Positions 14,105-21,882 are shown, counted from the stretch's first letter. The stretch: DNA of 22,834 bases from an uncultured Blautia sp. (GCA_900539145.1 UQAX01000042.1:1-22834); one strand, 5' to 3'. Notes: a model not told the origin generated them from the letters alone. Translations and numbers: made by a program.

Positions 14105-15697
14105 ATGTACAGACTAATGATAGTAGAAGATGAGCAGGCAATCGCACAGGGTATTGCAAACAGCCTGCCGTGGGAAGAGTGGGGCTTTCAGATAAGCAGA
14201 GTTTGTTCAAACGGAGAAGAAGCTCTGGAAGCCATCGCTGTGGAATGTCCGGACTTGGTGCTTTCCGATATCCGTATGCCGAAGATGGACGGGCTTGAGC
14301 TAATGAAGCGGCTGAATAAAGAATATCCCCATATCAGAATTGTAATTTTAAGCGGTTACAATGATTTTGAATATCTTCAGACTGCAATTCAGAACGGAGT
14401 AAGTGAATACTTATTAAAACCTACGGATATTGATGAATTTGAGGAAGTATTCCGCAAAATGAAAAAGAAGCTGGATGAGGATGTAGAGCGCCGACTTTCT
14501 GACGAAGAAGCCAGACAGTTAAGAGAGCAGAAAAGATGTAATGCCTTAATCAAAGGATACGGCTACAACGAAGATGAAATGGAGTAGCTTTTTGAAGGAG
14601 AATGTCGTTTCAGCGTTATGTTCTTTTATCTGGAAGACAGTCAGAAAAAGGACAGGAATGTCAATTATCACCTGATGGTACAGGTGTTAAAGGCTTTGCG
14701 GGAATATCAACATTTAGATGACATTTCAGGAAAATTTTTTTTGAACTACGAGGAAAGGCTGACAGGAATTTTAATGCTTCCGCCTGATGAAAAAGAGGAA
14801 ACCTTACGGGAAAAAACAGAGAAATTACTGCAATATGTAAAAGAAAGTACGGGGATTTGCTTGTCCGTGGGCATCAGCAGCTTTTGTGTGGATTATCAGA
14901 TGCTGCCCCGGTGCTATGAGCAGGCAAAGTGCTGTGTCAGTCAGAAAATCTTTAAAGAGAAAAAAGATTTGATTATGTATTATGATGAAATTCGAGAAGC
15001 GGATTTTGATTATTATACCATTTCCTTTGACGATGCAAAGATTATGGAATATATCTTAAAGCAGGAAAAGGAAAAACTGATGGAAGCCTTGGACAGCACC
15101 TTTTCTGTTTTTTACGACAGGGTGATTTCCGATTATGGCTATATTAACCGTCTGTGTCTGGAATTGCTGTTTCACATTTCCAGAAAGCTTCTGCGATGCA
15201 GTGTGCAGATGGAAAAGGTTATGAAAGAGCAGGGATGCAGATATTCGGATATTTATAAAAAGGATACGTTGAAGGAAAAAAGAGATTTTCTGTATCTGGT
15301 GCTTTTAGAGGCTTCCAAAGCCTGCAAAGAGATGAGGGGAGAGAATAAGAAGCGCAGCAGTCTGGCATCTGCTATTCGGGAAATCGTAGATTTGGAATTT
15401 ACCTCCAATAAAATTTCTCTGGAATATATTGCGGGAAAGGTGCATAAAAATACTGCCTATATTTCCAAAATCTTTAAAAGTGAATTTGAATGTAACTTTA
15501 GTGAATATGTAACACAAAAGCGAGTGGAGAAGAGCAAGGAGCTTTTGTCTGACCCATCCCTGAAAATCTATGAGATTGCGGAAGCTCTTGGCTGGGCAGA
15601 CGTATCAAATTACATTAAAGTGTTTAAAAAGAGCTGTGGCATGAGCCCCAATGAATACAGAAACTTTGTAGAAGGTGCGAGGTCAGGAAGGGAATGA
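14105..15697 (+). pseudogene. AraC-type (YesN-like) response regulator interrupted by in-frame TAG
   Basis: The full reading frame would encode about 530 aa, a normal length for this family. It is cut by TAG at 14585-14587 after residue 160, and the same frame then stays open to 15697. The receiver domain is complete: acidic pair Glu8/Asp9, phosphoacceptor Asp55 in LVLSDIRMPKMDG, Ser83 in ILSGYNDF and Lys105 in LLKPTD. The downstream part has a middle regulatory region and a C-terminal double helix-turn-helix (LEYIAGKVHKNTAYISKIFK; KIYEIAEALGWADVSNYIK). The first in-frame ATG after the stop (14618) has no well-placed ribosome site, so a free DNA-binding half is possible but not evident. A strong site (AGAGGGTG) precedes 14105. 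It would have controlled the flanking sugar genes. Other genes here end in TAA and TGA, so simple nonsense mutation is the preferred reading. Confidence 0.85.
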
Positions 15698-16857
15698 AAA
15701 AGAAAAAAACAGGAGCGTTAAAGCGGAAAATGCTCTTTGGCATGCTGTTGATTTTAATTCCGGTGCTGGGCGTGGTGACTCTTTTATTCTGGCAGACAAG
15801 GTCTGCTTTAAAAGAGGAGTATATTCGTACTGCCCATCATGATTTAAGAGAAGTGAGCTGAAATGTTGATGAGAAGGTAGATGAAGTGTATGCCATGTCC
15901 GATGTGTATGCAGGGACAGATGAGTTCGAGGATTATGCGGAAACCATTTACAGCAAAAGGAGCAGTTCTTATAAAAAAGGAGCGATTGTCCGTATTCATG
16001 AGCAGATATTAGAGCCATTGGACAGGCTGAACCGCCGTGAAAAGCTCAGCGCCATGTATACTTGGAGAGGGGAGCTTTTAAATTTCAGAGATCCCAATCA
16101 GGATACAGAGGAAACAAAGCATGAGCTGGAAAAAATGCAGGTAAATGATCCGGCAAATTTGATGCGGTTTATCTGGTATCCCGTAAGGGAGAACTTTTTG
16201 CTCAGCGATATGCCTGAGGATATTCATGAAAAAATGGCAGTTTTTGTTTCCAGACGTGTGTTTTCCCGTGAACATAACCGTTATGAATATGTGCAGATTT
16301 TTGCTCTTGATGAAGGTGTTTTTTACGATTTATATAAGGATAAAGCAAAGGCATTAAGAGGAGAAATTTATATTATAGACAGGGAAGGAAACGTTATTTC
16401 CAGCAGTGACGAAGAAACTTTAAAGGCAGGGAAAATTCCGCAGGTTCATGAGCTGTATTCCCTGAAAATTCTTCTTCAGCCGATTGTGGAAAATTCTTTC
16501 TTATATGGAACAGAAGGCTTGGAAAGACCGATGACCGTTCGCCTTTCTATCCGTAAAAGAGACGGATGGGTTTGGATAAGAGTCATAGATAACGGCTGTG
16601 GAATGGAAAAAGAGCGTTTGGAGCAGGTACGCAGTCAGATTAAAGAGGGAAGAAAAAACACAGGGGAAAAAGCGCCGAGAAGTATGGGAATTGGACTTCA
16701 CAGTGCACAGATGCGTATTCGTCTTTACTTTGGAATTGAGGATGCCGTGTCCATATACAGCAAAAAGGGCATGGGAACGCTGGTCGTTGTAAAAATTCCT
16801 GTGATTACCAAAGAGGACGTAGACGAGAACGGAAATTTAAAAGAAAAACAAAAATAA
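15694..16857 (+). pseudogene. Sensor histidine kinase remnant: in-frame TGA and loss of phosphoacceptor domain
   Basis: The start ATG (15694) overlaps the regulator stop codon (ATGA), the usual coupling of such pairs. The frame opens with a basic stretch and TM1 (MLFGMLLILIPVLGVVTLLF), then meets TGA at 15859-15861 after residue 55. It continues in the same frame from 15862 to 16857. The extracellular sensor region runs to GEIYIIDREGNVISSS and then jumps to LYSLKILLQPIVENSF, the start of the HATPase domain. TM2, HAMP and the His-bearing dimerisation domain (roughly 200 residues) are absent. The HATPase N, G1 and G2 boxes (VENSF, DNGCGM, MGIGL) are intact. Even with the stop read through, this protein could not autophosphorylate normally. 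Confidence 0.85.
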
Positions 16858-16870
16858 CCAATGGATATAA

Positions 16871-16884
16871 AAAACCACCTATAT
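16871..16884 (+). promoter_or_regulatory. Candidate operator motif shared with 9765-9778
   Basis: AAAACCACCTATAT, 13 of 14 identical to the copy upstream of the GH95 gene. It lies about 60 nt before the ABC permease remnant. It may be a site of the locus regulator; only two copies support this. Confidence 0.3.
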
Positions 16885-16945
16885 AAATTCTAAGCTTCAC
16901 AAGATAAAATAAAGATATCAGGAAAGAAGTGAGAGGTGGAATTTT

Positions 16946-17080
16946 ATGAAAAAGAATTCAGCAGTAAAAGTGAAAACCTCCGTAGCACAAAAGAAGGAAA
17001 ACAGAAGTGGATGGATGTTTATTATACCATATTTGATTTTCTTTACAGTGTTTACAGCCGTGAATTGTTTGATACGGTAA
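16946..17080 (+). pseudogene. N-terminal fragment of a sugar ABC transporter permease
   Basis: ATG at 16946 follows a good ribosome site (AGGTGG, 16934-16939). The first ~38 codons read as a basic cytoplasmic leader and then GWMFIIPYLIFFTVFT, the typical first membrane segment of MalF/UgpA-type carbohydrate permeases. The frame then stops at 17078-17080, because the DNA switches near 17044-17055 into a GH29 gene in another frame. The rest of the permease (about 250 residues) is missing. The intact transporter probably imported the sugars handled by the GH95 and lyase enzymes. Confidence 0.75.
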
Positions 17081-17715
17081 AATCCCTTCAGCCGGATTGT
17101 ATTGTAAGTGGAAGAATAGGAAATGATTTAGGAGAATATATGACAACCAGCGACAACTTCCTTCCACGTCTTTCCTATGAAGGAGACTGGGAGCTTCCCG
17201 CTACCTTAAACGACACATGGGGGTATAAAATAGGAGACGAAAACTTTAAAAGTCTGGATGAGGTTATCCGTCTGCTCTTAAAAGTAGTAAGCAGAGGGGG
17301 AAATTATTTGCTGAATATCGGTCCTGACGGAACAGGAGCAGTGCCAAAGGGAAGTCTGGACGTTTTAAATGAAGTGGGTAAATACGTAAAGGAAAACGGC
17401 GAAGGGATTTTCGGAACAAAGGCAATGCCATATTACCCTTATGAGCTGGACTGGGCAGAGCTTACCAGAAAGGAGCATAAGCTCTATGTGCACGTATTGA
17501 AGAAAAGAGAATATATTGAGCTTCCAAACATTGCCAATTATTCTGTAAGTGCTAAAGTTTTAAAGAATGACAGAGCTTTAGAACCGCAAAATACGTTAAA
17601 CTGTGAGGAAATATCTACGATTGTCATTCATTTGCCAAAAGATTTATGGAAAGAAACCAATTACTGTGTGGAGATTACTCTTCAGGAAGAAGGCTTGGAG
17701 TTCTTGTCTTTGTAA
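17044..17715 (+). pseudogene. C-terminal half of a GH29 alpha-L-fucosidase
   Basis: From about 17044 the frame ending at 17715 matches the second half of GH29 fucosidases: RELFDTVKSLQPDCIVSGR, WELPATLNDTWGY, VVSRGGNYLLNIGPDGTG, NGEGIFGT, then a beta-sandwich tail. About 220 residues remain of a usual 430-480. The N-terminal barrel is gone, including the WxD-type nucleophile segment that normally lies roughly 20-30 residues before the LQPD motif. The frame is open upstream to 16936 by chance over permease DNA, so a formally longer reading frame exists but is chimeric. It should be catalytically dead. Confidence 0.8.
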
Positions 17716-17837
17716 GCTTGAAGAAATGCTTCTTGCTCCTTGTCTGAAAGCTCTTTGTCAAAGCTTGTCTTTGCCATGGGGAGGCAAAGGATACAAAGAG
17801 TAAAAAGAATAAGGAGAAGGAATAATAAAAAAAGCAT
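17682..17837 (-). CDS. Predicted 51-aa single-pass membrane microprotein
   Basis: On the minus strand an ATG (17837-17835) is preceded by a near-perfect ribosome site, GGAGGTG (17849-17843), at 5-nt spacing. The 51-residue product starts with a strongly hydrophobic helix (MLFLLFLLLILFTLCILCLP). A charged, helix-prone tail rich in Lys, Asp and Glu follows (DKELSDKEQEAFLQAYKDK), giving a membrane anchor with a cytoplasmic or surface tail. Its last 34 nt are antisense to the end of the GH29 remnant. It is divergent from the MATE gene, whose start is about 160 nt away. I do not recognise the family. The ribosome site and the sharp switch from hydrophobic to charged residues argue that it is real. 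Confidence 0.65.
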   Translation of the reverse strand: MLFLLFLLLILFTLCILCLPMAKTSFDKELSDKEQEAFLQAYKDKNSKPSS

Positions 17838-17921
17838 AAAAACACCTCCGATACATAAAAATACTTTTCAATCTTAACAATAGGATATGTAAATAAAGGG
17901 AAAATATGTGAAAAACATCTC

Positions 17922-17950
17922 TGGAATTATAAAAAAAAGCGTGATAAAAT
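17922..17950 (+). promoter_or_regulatory. Extended -10 promoter of the MATE gene
   Basis: TGATAAAAT (17942-17950) is an extended -10 (TGnTAAAAT). A weak -35, TGGAAT, lies at 17922-17927 with 17-nt spacing. The start codon is about 44 nt downstream. Confidence 0.5.
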
Positions 17951-17993
17951 AAAAAATCGTGAAATAAGAATGAAGAAGGAAAGGGGAAGAAGG

Positions 17994-19325
17994 ATGACAA
18001 ATGACATGACATCGGGAAGTCCCATAAAGCTGATTATCAGATTTATGATTCCAATGTGTTTAGGAAATATTTTTCAGCAGTTTTATAATATTGCGGACTC
18101 CATTATTGCAGGACAGTTTTTGGGCGTAGATGCTCTTGCAGCTATTGGAAGTACCGGTTCTTTAATCTTTTTGGTTACAGGCTGGTTAAACGGGCTTACC
18201 AGTGGATTTTCTATATGGGTTGCCCAATGGTTTGGAGCCGGAAAGCTGGATAGAATGAGACATTATATCGCTATGTCCGTCTACATCTGTGTGGGCTTTG
18301 TTGTAGTGATGACAGGAGGGCTTTTAATTGCCAATGAGCCGATTTTGCGCCTGATGAATTCACCGGAGCATCTTATGGGAGATATCAGCAGCTATATGGC
18401 AATTATTTACGCCGGTCTGGCAGTTACCTGTGCTTACAATGCCCTTGCCGGTGTGCTAAGAGCGTTGGGAGACAGTAAGTCACCCTTGTATTTTTTGATT
18501 ATATCTGCGGTGATTAATGTAGTGCTTGACATTGTATTTATTGTGGTGTTCCACATGGGTGTGGAAGGCTGCGGTTATGCTACGGTAATTGCACAGGGAA
18601 TATCTGCGTTTTTGTGTTTCCTGTATATTCTTAAAAAATTCGATGTTTTGAAGTTAAAAAAGGAAGATTTTCATTTTTCCATGAGCACAATCAACAAGCT
18701 ACTTGGACTTGGAATTCCCATGGCATTACAATTTTCCATTACTGCTATCGGAACCATTATTGTGCAGGGAGCTATTAACGTATACGGTGCAGTGAGCATG
18801 GCGGGATTTTCCGCAGCAGGAAAAATTCAGAATATCATTTGTACCGTATTTGTGTCCTTTGGCGCTACCATTGCTACTTATGTAGGGCAGAACCGTGGCG
18901 CAGGCAAGATGGACAGAGTGAGAAAGGGTGTATATCTCACACAGGCAATGATTTTAGTTACCAGCTTGATTATGATGGTGCTGGTTCATTTCTTTGGAGA
19001 GTATCTGATGTTGATTTTCGTGAAAGCATCGGAGACAGAAGTATTGAAGGCAGCGGGAATTTACTTTAATACGGTAGTGTGGGCATACCCATTTCTGGGA
19101 AGTATTTTCCTTTACCGAAACGCATTGCAGGGTATGGGATATGGACTTGTTCCTATGATGGGAGGCGTGTTTGAGTTGGTTGCCAGAGCCGGAATTGTTT
19201 TTCTGGTAGCGGGAAATACCAGCTTTGCAGGAGTATGTATGGCAGATCCGGCGGCATGGATTGCAGCGCTGATACCACTGATACCATATTATTTCTGGAT
19301 TATGAAGAAAAAAGAAAACAGATAG
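17994..19325 (+). CDS. MATE-family multidrug efflux transporter
   Basis: A 443-aa, 12-helix membrane protein of the MATE (NorM/DinF-like) superfamily, expected to export cationic or amphipathic compounds in exchange for H+ or Na+. The N-terminus MTNDMTSGSPIKLIIRFMIP, followed by GNIFQQFYNIADSIIAGQFLG, is the characteristic opening of the Clostridia group. The second half repeats the pattern (LGLGIPMALQFSITAIGTIIVQ, then AGFSAAGKIQN). The start at 17994 is preferred over the in-frame ATG at 17970 because AAGGGGA (17981-17987) fits it and homologues begin at MTxDMTxGSP. It appears monocistronic. The substrate is not predictable. A link to the sugar locus is not indicated. Confidence 0.92.
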   Translation: MTNDMTSGSPIKLIIRFMIPMCLGNIFQQFYNIADSIIAGQFLGVDALAAIGSTGSLIFLVTGWLNGLTSGFSIWVAQWFGAGKLDRMRHYIAMSVYICVGFVVVMTGGLLIANEPILRLMNSPEHLMGDISSYMAIIYAGLAVTCAYNALAGVLRALGDSKSPLYFLIISAVINVVLDIVFIVVFHMGVEGCGYATVIAQGISAFLCFLYILKKFDVLKLKKEDFHFSMSTINKLLGLGIPMALQFSITAIGTIIVQGAINVYGAVSMAGFSAAGKIQNIICTVFVSFGATIATYVGQNRGAGKMDRVRKGVYLTQAMILVTSLIMMVLVHFFGEYLMLIFVKASETEVLKAAGIYFNTVVWAYPFLGSIFLYRNALQGMGYGLVPMMGGVFELVARAGIVFLVAGNTSFAGVCMADPAAWIAALIPLIPYYFWIMKKKENR

Positions 19326-19780
19326 AGAAAAAGTCAGAAAGTCATGATGCTGTGGGGAGCGGTATTGTGGCTTTTTTTGTTGTATCTTATGCAGATGCAC
19401 TCAAACATGGCTTTCAAAACATCACTATACTCGAAAAAACTGCGAAAATAGGACTAATCATTTGCTGTTGGAATACTGAGTGTGTATCTGAGAAGATAGC
19501 TATACGTTAATGGAAGAAATAAAGCTGAAAGGAATTAAAGAGGGAAATGTAAGAGATATTAAGCTGATGATTGCGGATTTTAAAGCATGTTATGTGATGA
19601 AATGCAGATAAGGATTAGTGTTTTGTAAGTAAAGGACAAGAATAGGAGAATGGATGTGTTGGGATGGAATATAGAGTGTGTGACTAATAGTTTACTCTTT
19701 TTGCGATTAAAAAGTCAATGAACATTCTATGAAGAAAGGGGAAATAAATAGAGAACTTTTTATGCCCTGTCCAAGAAGGA
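19326..19780 (+). other. Probable gene debris between the MATE and nuclease genes
   Basis: No intact gene is visible in about 450 nt. The frame from 19346 to the TAA at 19508-19510 reads AVGSGIVAFF, then ALKHGFQNITILEKTAKIG. This resembles the N-terminal GxGxxA...E FAD/NAD-binding fold of flavoprotein oxidoreductases but stops after about 54 codons. A second frame, 19510-19611 (33 aa, starting MEEIKLKGIKEGNVRDI), has no ribosome site. Both are more likely relics than genes. No clear terminator for the MATE gene was found. Confidence 0.35.
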
Positions 19781-19787
19781 AAATGTC

Positions 19788-19816
19788 TGGAAACTTGTTT
19801 TTTTCTTTGCTATACT
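19788..19816 (+). promoter_or_regulatory. Promoter of the Rpn-type nuclease gene
   Basis: TGCTATACT (19808-19816) is an exact extended -10 (TGnTATACT). TGGAAA (19788-19793) is a plausible -35 with 17-nt spacing. The start codon is 40 nt downstream. Confidence 0.55.
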
Positions 19817-19855
19817 ATATGTTATAGAATTCCTCTGTAAGATGGAGGAAAAAGT

Positions 19856-20698
19856 ATGGATACATTATTAAAGAACCTTACAATTAAAAATAATTTTATG
19901 TTTGCAGCAGTGATGTCAGATGAAGAAAACTGCAAAGGCTTTTTGGAACGTGTTCTTCCTATAAAAATTGACCATGTGGAAATCAGTACAGAGAAAAGTA
20001 TTGTTTATCATCCGGAGTATAAAGGTGTTCGTTTAGATGTTTATGCAAAAGATGAGAAAAATACCCGCTATAATGTAGAAATGCAGGTACTAAAGCAACC
20101 GGCATTGGGGCGCAGAAGCCGTTACTACCAAAGTCACATGGATATGGATATTTTAGTCAAGGGATGTAACTATGCAGAGCTTCCCGACAGCTATGTAATT
20201 TTTCTCTGTGATTTTGACCCTTTTGGTGCAGGAAAATATCGTTATACGTTTCAGATAACTTGCAGGGAAGCGGAAAATATTCTTTTAAAGGATGGACGTT
20301 GTATTGTGTTTTTAAATACTCATGGAGAGAATTCAAAAGACGTACCAAAGGAATTGGTTTCTTTTCTGGAATTTGTACATGCAGACTTAAAAGAAAGTCA
20401 GAAGGATTTTCAAGATGATTATGTAAGGCAAGTGCAGAAATCAGTCACCCATATCAGGGAGAGCAGAGAAATGGAGGAAAGATTTATGCTTTTAGAACTA
20501 TTGCTGGAAGATGAACGTAGAGAAGGACAACTAAAAATGGCAAAGGAGATGCTTGAGATGACTTTAAGCAGACTTGGACGATTACCCAATAGTCTTCTGG
20601 AAACTCTGCATCAGCAACAGGATATAGAAAGGCTTAAAGCTTGGATGCAGACAGCATTAACGGCTCAATCACTGGATGAATTCATTTCTAAGATGTAA
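19856..20698 (+). CDS. Rpn / PD-(D/E)XK nuclease-family putative transposase
   Basis: A 280-aa member of the Rpn-like group often annotated as PD-(D/E)XK nuclease family transposase. The opening (LKNLTIKNNFMFAAVMSDEENCKGFLERVL) is typical. The nuclease core is intact: Asp61 in GVRLDVYAKD and Glu75/Gln77 in YNVEMQV form the D...ExQ metal-binding motif, followed by GRRSRYYQSHMDMDIL. The C-terminal ~60 residues form a helical tail. E. coli Rpn proteins promote RecA-independent recombination and some act as phage-defence nucleases; which role applies here is unknown. GATGGAGG lies 6 nt before the start. No terminal inverted repeats or target duplications were seen, so there is no evidence that it lies in a transposon. 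It is common in Lachnospiraceae genomes. Confidence 0.85.
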   Translation: MDTLLKNLTIKNNFMFAAVMSDEENCKGFLERVLPIKIDHVEISTEKSIVYHPEYKGVRLDVYAKDEKNTRYNVEMQVLKQPALGRRSRYYQSHMDMDILVKGCNYAELPDSYVIFLCDFDPFGAGKYRYTFQITCREAENILLKDGRCIVFLNTHGENSKDVPKELVSFLEFVHADLKESQKDFQDDYVRQVQKSVTHIRESREMEERFMLLELLLEDERREGQLKMAKEMLEMTLSRLGRLPNSLLETLHQQQDIERLKAWMQTALTAQSLDEFISKM

Positions 20699-20725
20699 TA
20701 TTTAGAAGTAAAATCAAATCTGAAA

Positions 20726-20763
20726 TACCTGCAAATCTTTAGTGCTTATGGGGTTTGCAGGTA
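20726..20763 (+). terminator. Hairpin after the nuclease gene, weak terminator candidate
   Basis: TACCTGCAAATC (20726-20737) pairs with GGTTTGCAGGTA (20752-20763), 12 bp including G-U, around a 14-nt loop. It lies 28 nt after the stop codon. There is no T-run on either strand, so it may stabilise the 3' end rather than terminate intrinsically. Confidence 0.4.
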
Positions 20764-20890
20764 ATCAAAACATTTCAATACCATTTCAGGTAAAATTTCA
20801 GGAAAAGCAGAGGAATTCTATTTTAAAATCCCCCTAAAATATGCTCTAAAAAATAATTTGAAAAAAATAAAAAAAATTTTAAAAAAGTAC

Positions 20891-20919
20891 TTGCATTTTT
20901 AAAAACAATGATATATAAT
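20891..20919 (+). promoter_or_regulatory. Strong promoter of the tRNA-Gln gene
   Basis: TTGCAT (20891-20896), exactly 17 nt, then consensus TATAAT (20914-20919). A-rich and T-rich tracts upstream (about 20848-20886) look like an UP element. Transcription would begin near 20926, at a small hairpin (TTTTGTTGT 20923-20931 / ACAACAAAA 20937-20945) directly before the tRNA. Confidence 0.8.
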
Positions 20920-20950
20920 ATATTTTGTTGTGAGGCACAACAAAAAACAT

Positions 20951-21022
20951 TGGGCTATCGCCAAACGGTAAGGCAACGGACTCTGACTCCGTCATTTCAA
21001 GGTTCGAATCCTTGTAGCCCAG
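20951..21022 (+). tRNA. tRNA-Gln (anticodon CUG)
   Basis: A 72-nt cloverleaf. The acceptor stem is TGGGCTA (20951-20957) with TAGCCCA (21015-21021) and discriminator G at 21022. The D arm contains AACGGTAAGGC. The anticodon stem ACGGA/TCCGT (20976-20980, 20988-20992) carries loop CTCTGAC with anticodon CTG at 20983-20985, decoding CAG. The T arm contains GGTTCGAATCC. CCA is not encoded. The gene stands alone between its own promoter and terminator. Confidence 0.95.
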
Positions 21023-21028
21023 CTTTCA

Positions 21029-21059
21029 ATCCCAGACAAAGCGTCTGGGATATTTTTTT
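21029..21059 (+). terminator. Terminator of the tRNA-Gln transcript
   Basis: ATCCCAGAC (21029-21037) pairs perfectly with GTCTGGGAT (21043-21051) around AAAGC. After one A comes a run of seven T (21053-21059). The sequence continues GTTTCATAG, repeating the stretch that follows the riboswitch terminator at 4181-4196. Confidence 0.9.
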
Positions 21060-21091
21060 GTTTCATAGAAAAGAATAGGGGGATAATGATT

Positions 21092-21802
21092 ATGAAATAT
21101 TCTTTTGACAGCAGAATACGTTTCAGCGAGACAGGGGAGAATAAATGTCTTACCTTAAATGGAATTATCAATTATTTTCAGGATTGCAGTACATTTCAAT
21201 CAGAGGATATCGGTGTTGGTATGAAATTTCTGGAAGAGAGACATCAGGTATGGGTGCTTTCCGCATGGCAGATTGTGGTGGAACGTTATCCTAAGCTTTG
21301 CGAAAAAGTTACAATATCTACGTGGCCTTATGAGTTTAAGCATTTTCTGGGAAAAAGAAATTTTGCCATGGAGGATGAAAATGGCAATAAAGTAGCCTAT
21401 GCGAATGCTCTATGGACACTTCTGGATTTGAATACAGGTCATCCGGTGAATGTGGATGAAACTCAGATTAAAGCTTATGTGTTAGAGGAAAAGCTGGATA
21501 TGGAATATGCACCCAGAAAGATAAGGATGCCAAAGGACTACAAAGAATTTCCTTCATTTCAGGTGAAAGCACATCATCTGGATACCAATCATCATGTAAA
21601 CAACGGACAATATGTGCTGATGGCGCAGGAATATATTCCGGCAGATTTTGCAGTAAAACAAATGCGGGCAGAATACAAAAGTCAGGCAGTTTTGGACAGT
21701 GTGATAATACCGAAGGTACATGAAGACGAAGAAAACGGAATTTACACAGTGAGTCTGGACAGTCCCGATGGAGAAACTTATGCGATTGTGGAGTTTCGGT
21801 AG
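21092..21802 (+). CDS. Acyl-ACP thioesterase (FatA/FatB-type)
   Basis: A 236-aa double-hotdog thioesterase that hydrolyses acyl-ACP to free fatty acid, a cytoplasmic lipid-metabolism enzyme. The first hotdog has LNGIINYFQDCSTFQSEDIG (about residues 23-42) and WVLSAWQIVVERYP. The second has LDTNHHVNNGQY, with the family's catalytic Asp-x-Asn-x-His pattern at about Asp164/Asn166/His168. Length fits bacterial members. Two in-frame starts exist: 21086 and 21092. AGGGGG (21077-21082) is only 3 nt from the first and 9 nt from the second, and homologues tend to begin M-[Y/K]-x-F-x-S-R, so 21092 is preferred. It lies just after the tRNA terminator, with no obvious promoter of its own seen. Confidence 0.9.
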   Translation: MKYSFDSRIRFSETGENKCLTLNGIINYFQDCSTFQSEDIGVGMKFLEERHQVWVLSAWQIVVERYPKLCEKVTISTWPYEFKHFLGKRNFAMEDENGNKVAYANALWTLLDLNTGHPVNVDETQIKAYVLEEKLDMEYAPRKIRMPKDYKEFPSFQVKAHHLDTNHHVNNGQYVLMAQEYIPADFAVKQMRAEYKSQAVLDSVIIPKVHEDEENGIYTVSLDSPDGETYAIVEFR

Positions 21803-21811
21803 ATAAATTTA

Positions 21812-21840
21812 TTGTGAAAAGAAATGTTCTATGATATGCT
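21812..21840 (+). promoter_or_regulatory. Candidate promoter of the CvfB-like gene
   Basis: TTGTGA (21812-21817) and TATGCT (21835-21840) with 17-nt spacing, about 43 nt before the start codon. The match is moderate. Confidence 0.4.
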
Positions 21841-21882
21841 TGAAACACAGCAATCAGTTAGGAGAAATATAGAGGAGAATTT

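Noticed and set aside
14585..15861. Programmed recoding of TAG (pyrrolysine or suppression) and TGA (selenocysteine) in the two-component genes
   Set aside because: Two different stop codons occur in adjacent genes beside clear deletions, no selenocysteine-type hairpin or pyl context was seen, TGA ends other genes here, and neither position is a catalytic site. Decay is simpler. The nearby tRNA-Gln(CUG) does not read TAG.
16936..17715. A 259-aa intact fucosidase starting at GTG 16936
   Set aside because: The first ~35 codons are permease DNA read out of frame, no suitable ribosome site exists, and the catalytic barrel is missing.
17758..18012. 84-aa minus-strand frame upstream of the MATE gene
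   Set aside because: It has no ribosome site, composition is low-complexity Phe/Tyr/Ser typical of a shadow frame, and it overlaps the better-supported 51-aa frame.
19235..19510. A 91-aa gene overlapping the MATE 3' end
   Set aside because: It overlaps 90 nt of MATE in another frame without a ribosome site; only its distal part looks protein-like and is treated as debris.
19856..20698. An insertion sequence around the nuclease/transposase-like gene
   Set aside because: No terminal inverted repeats or target-site duplications were seen, and the gene has its own promoter. The family is usually chromosomal and single-gene.
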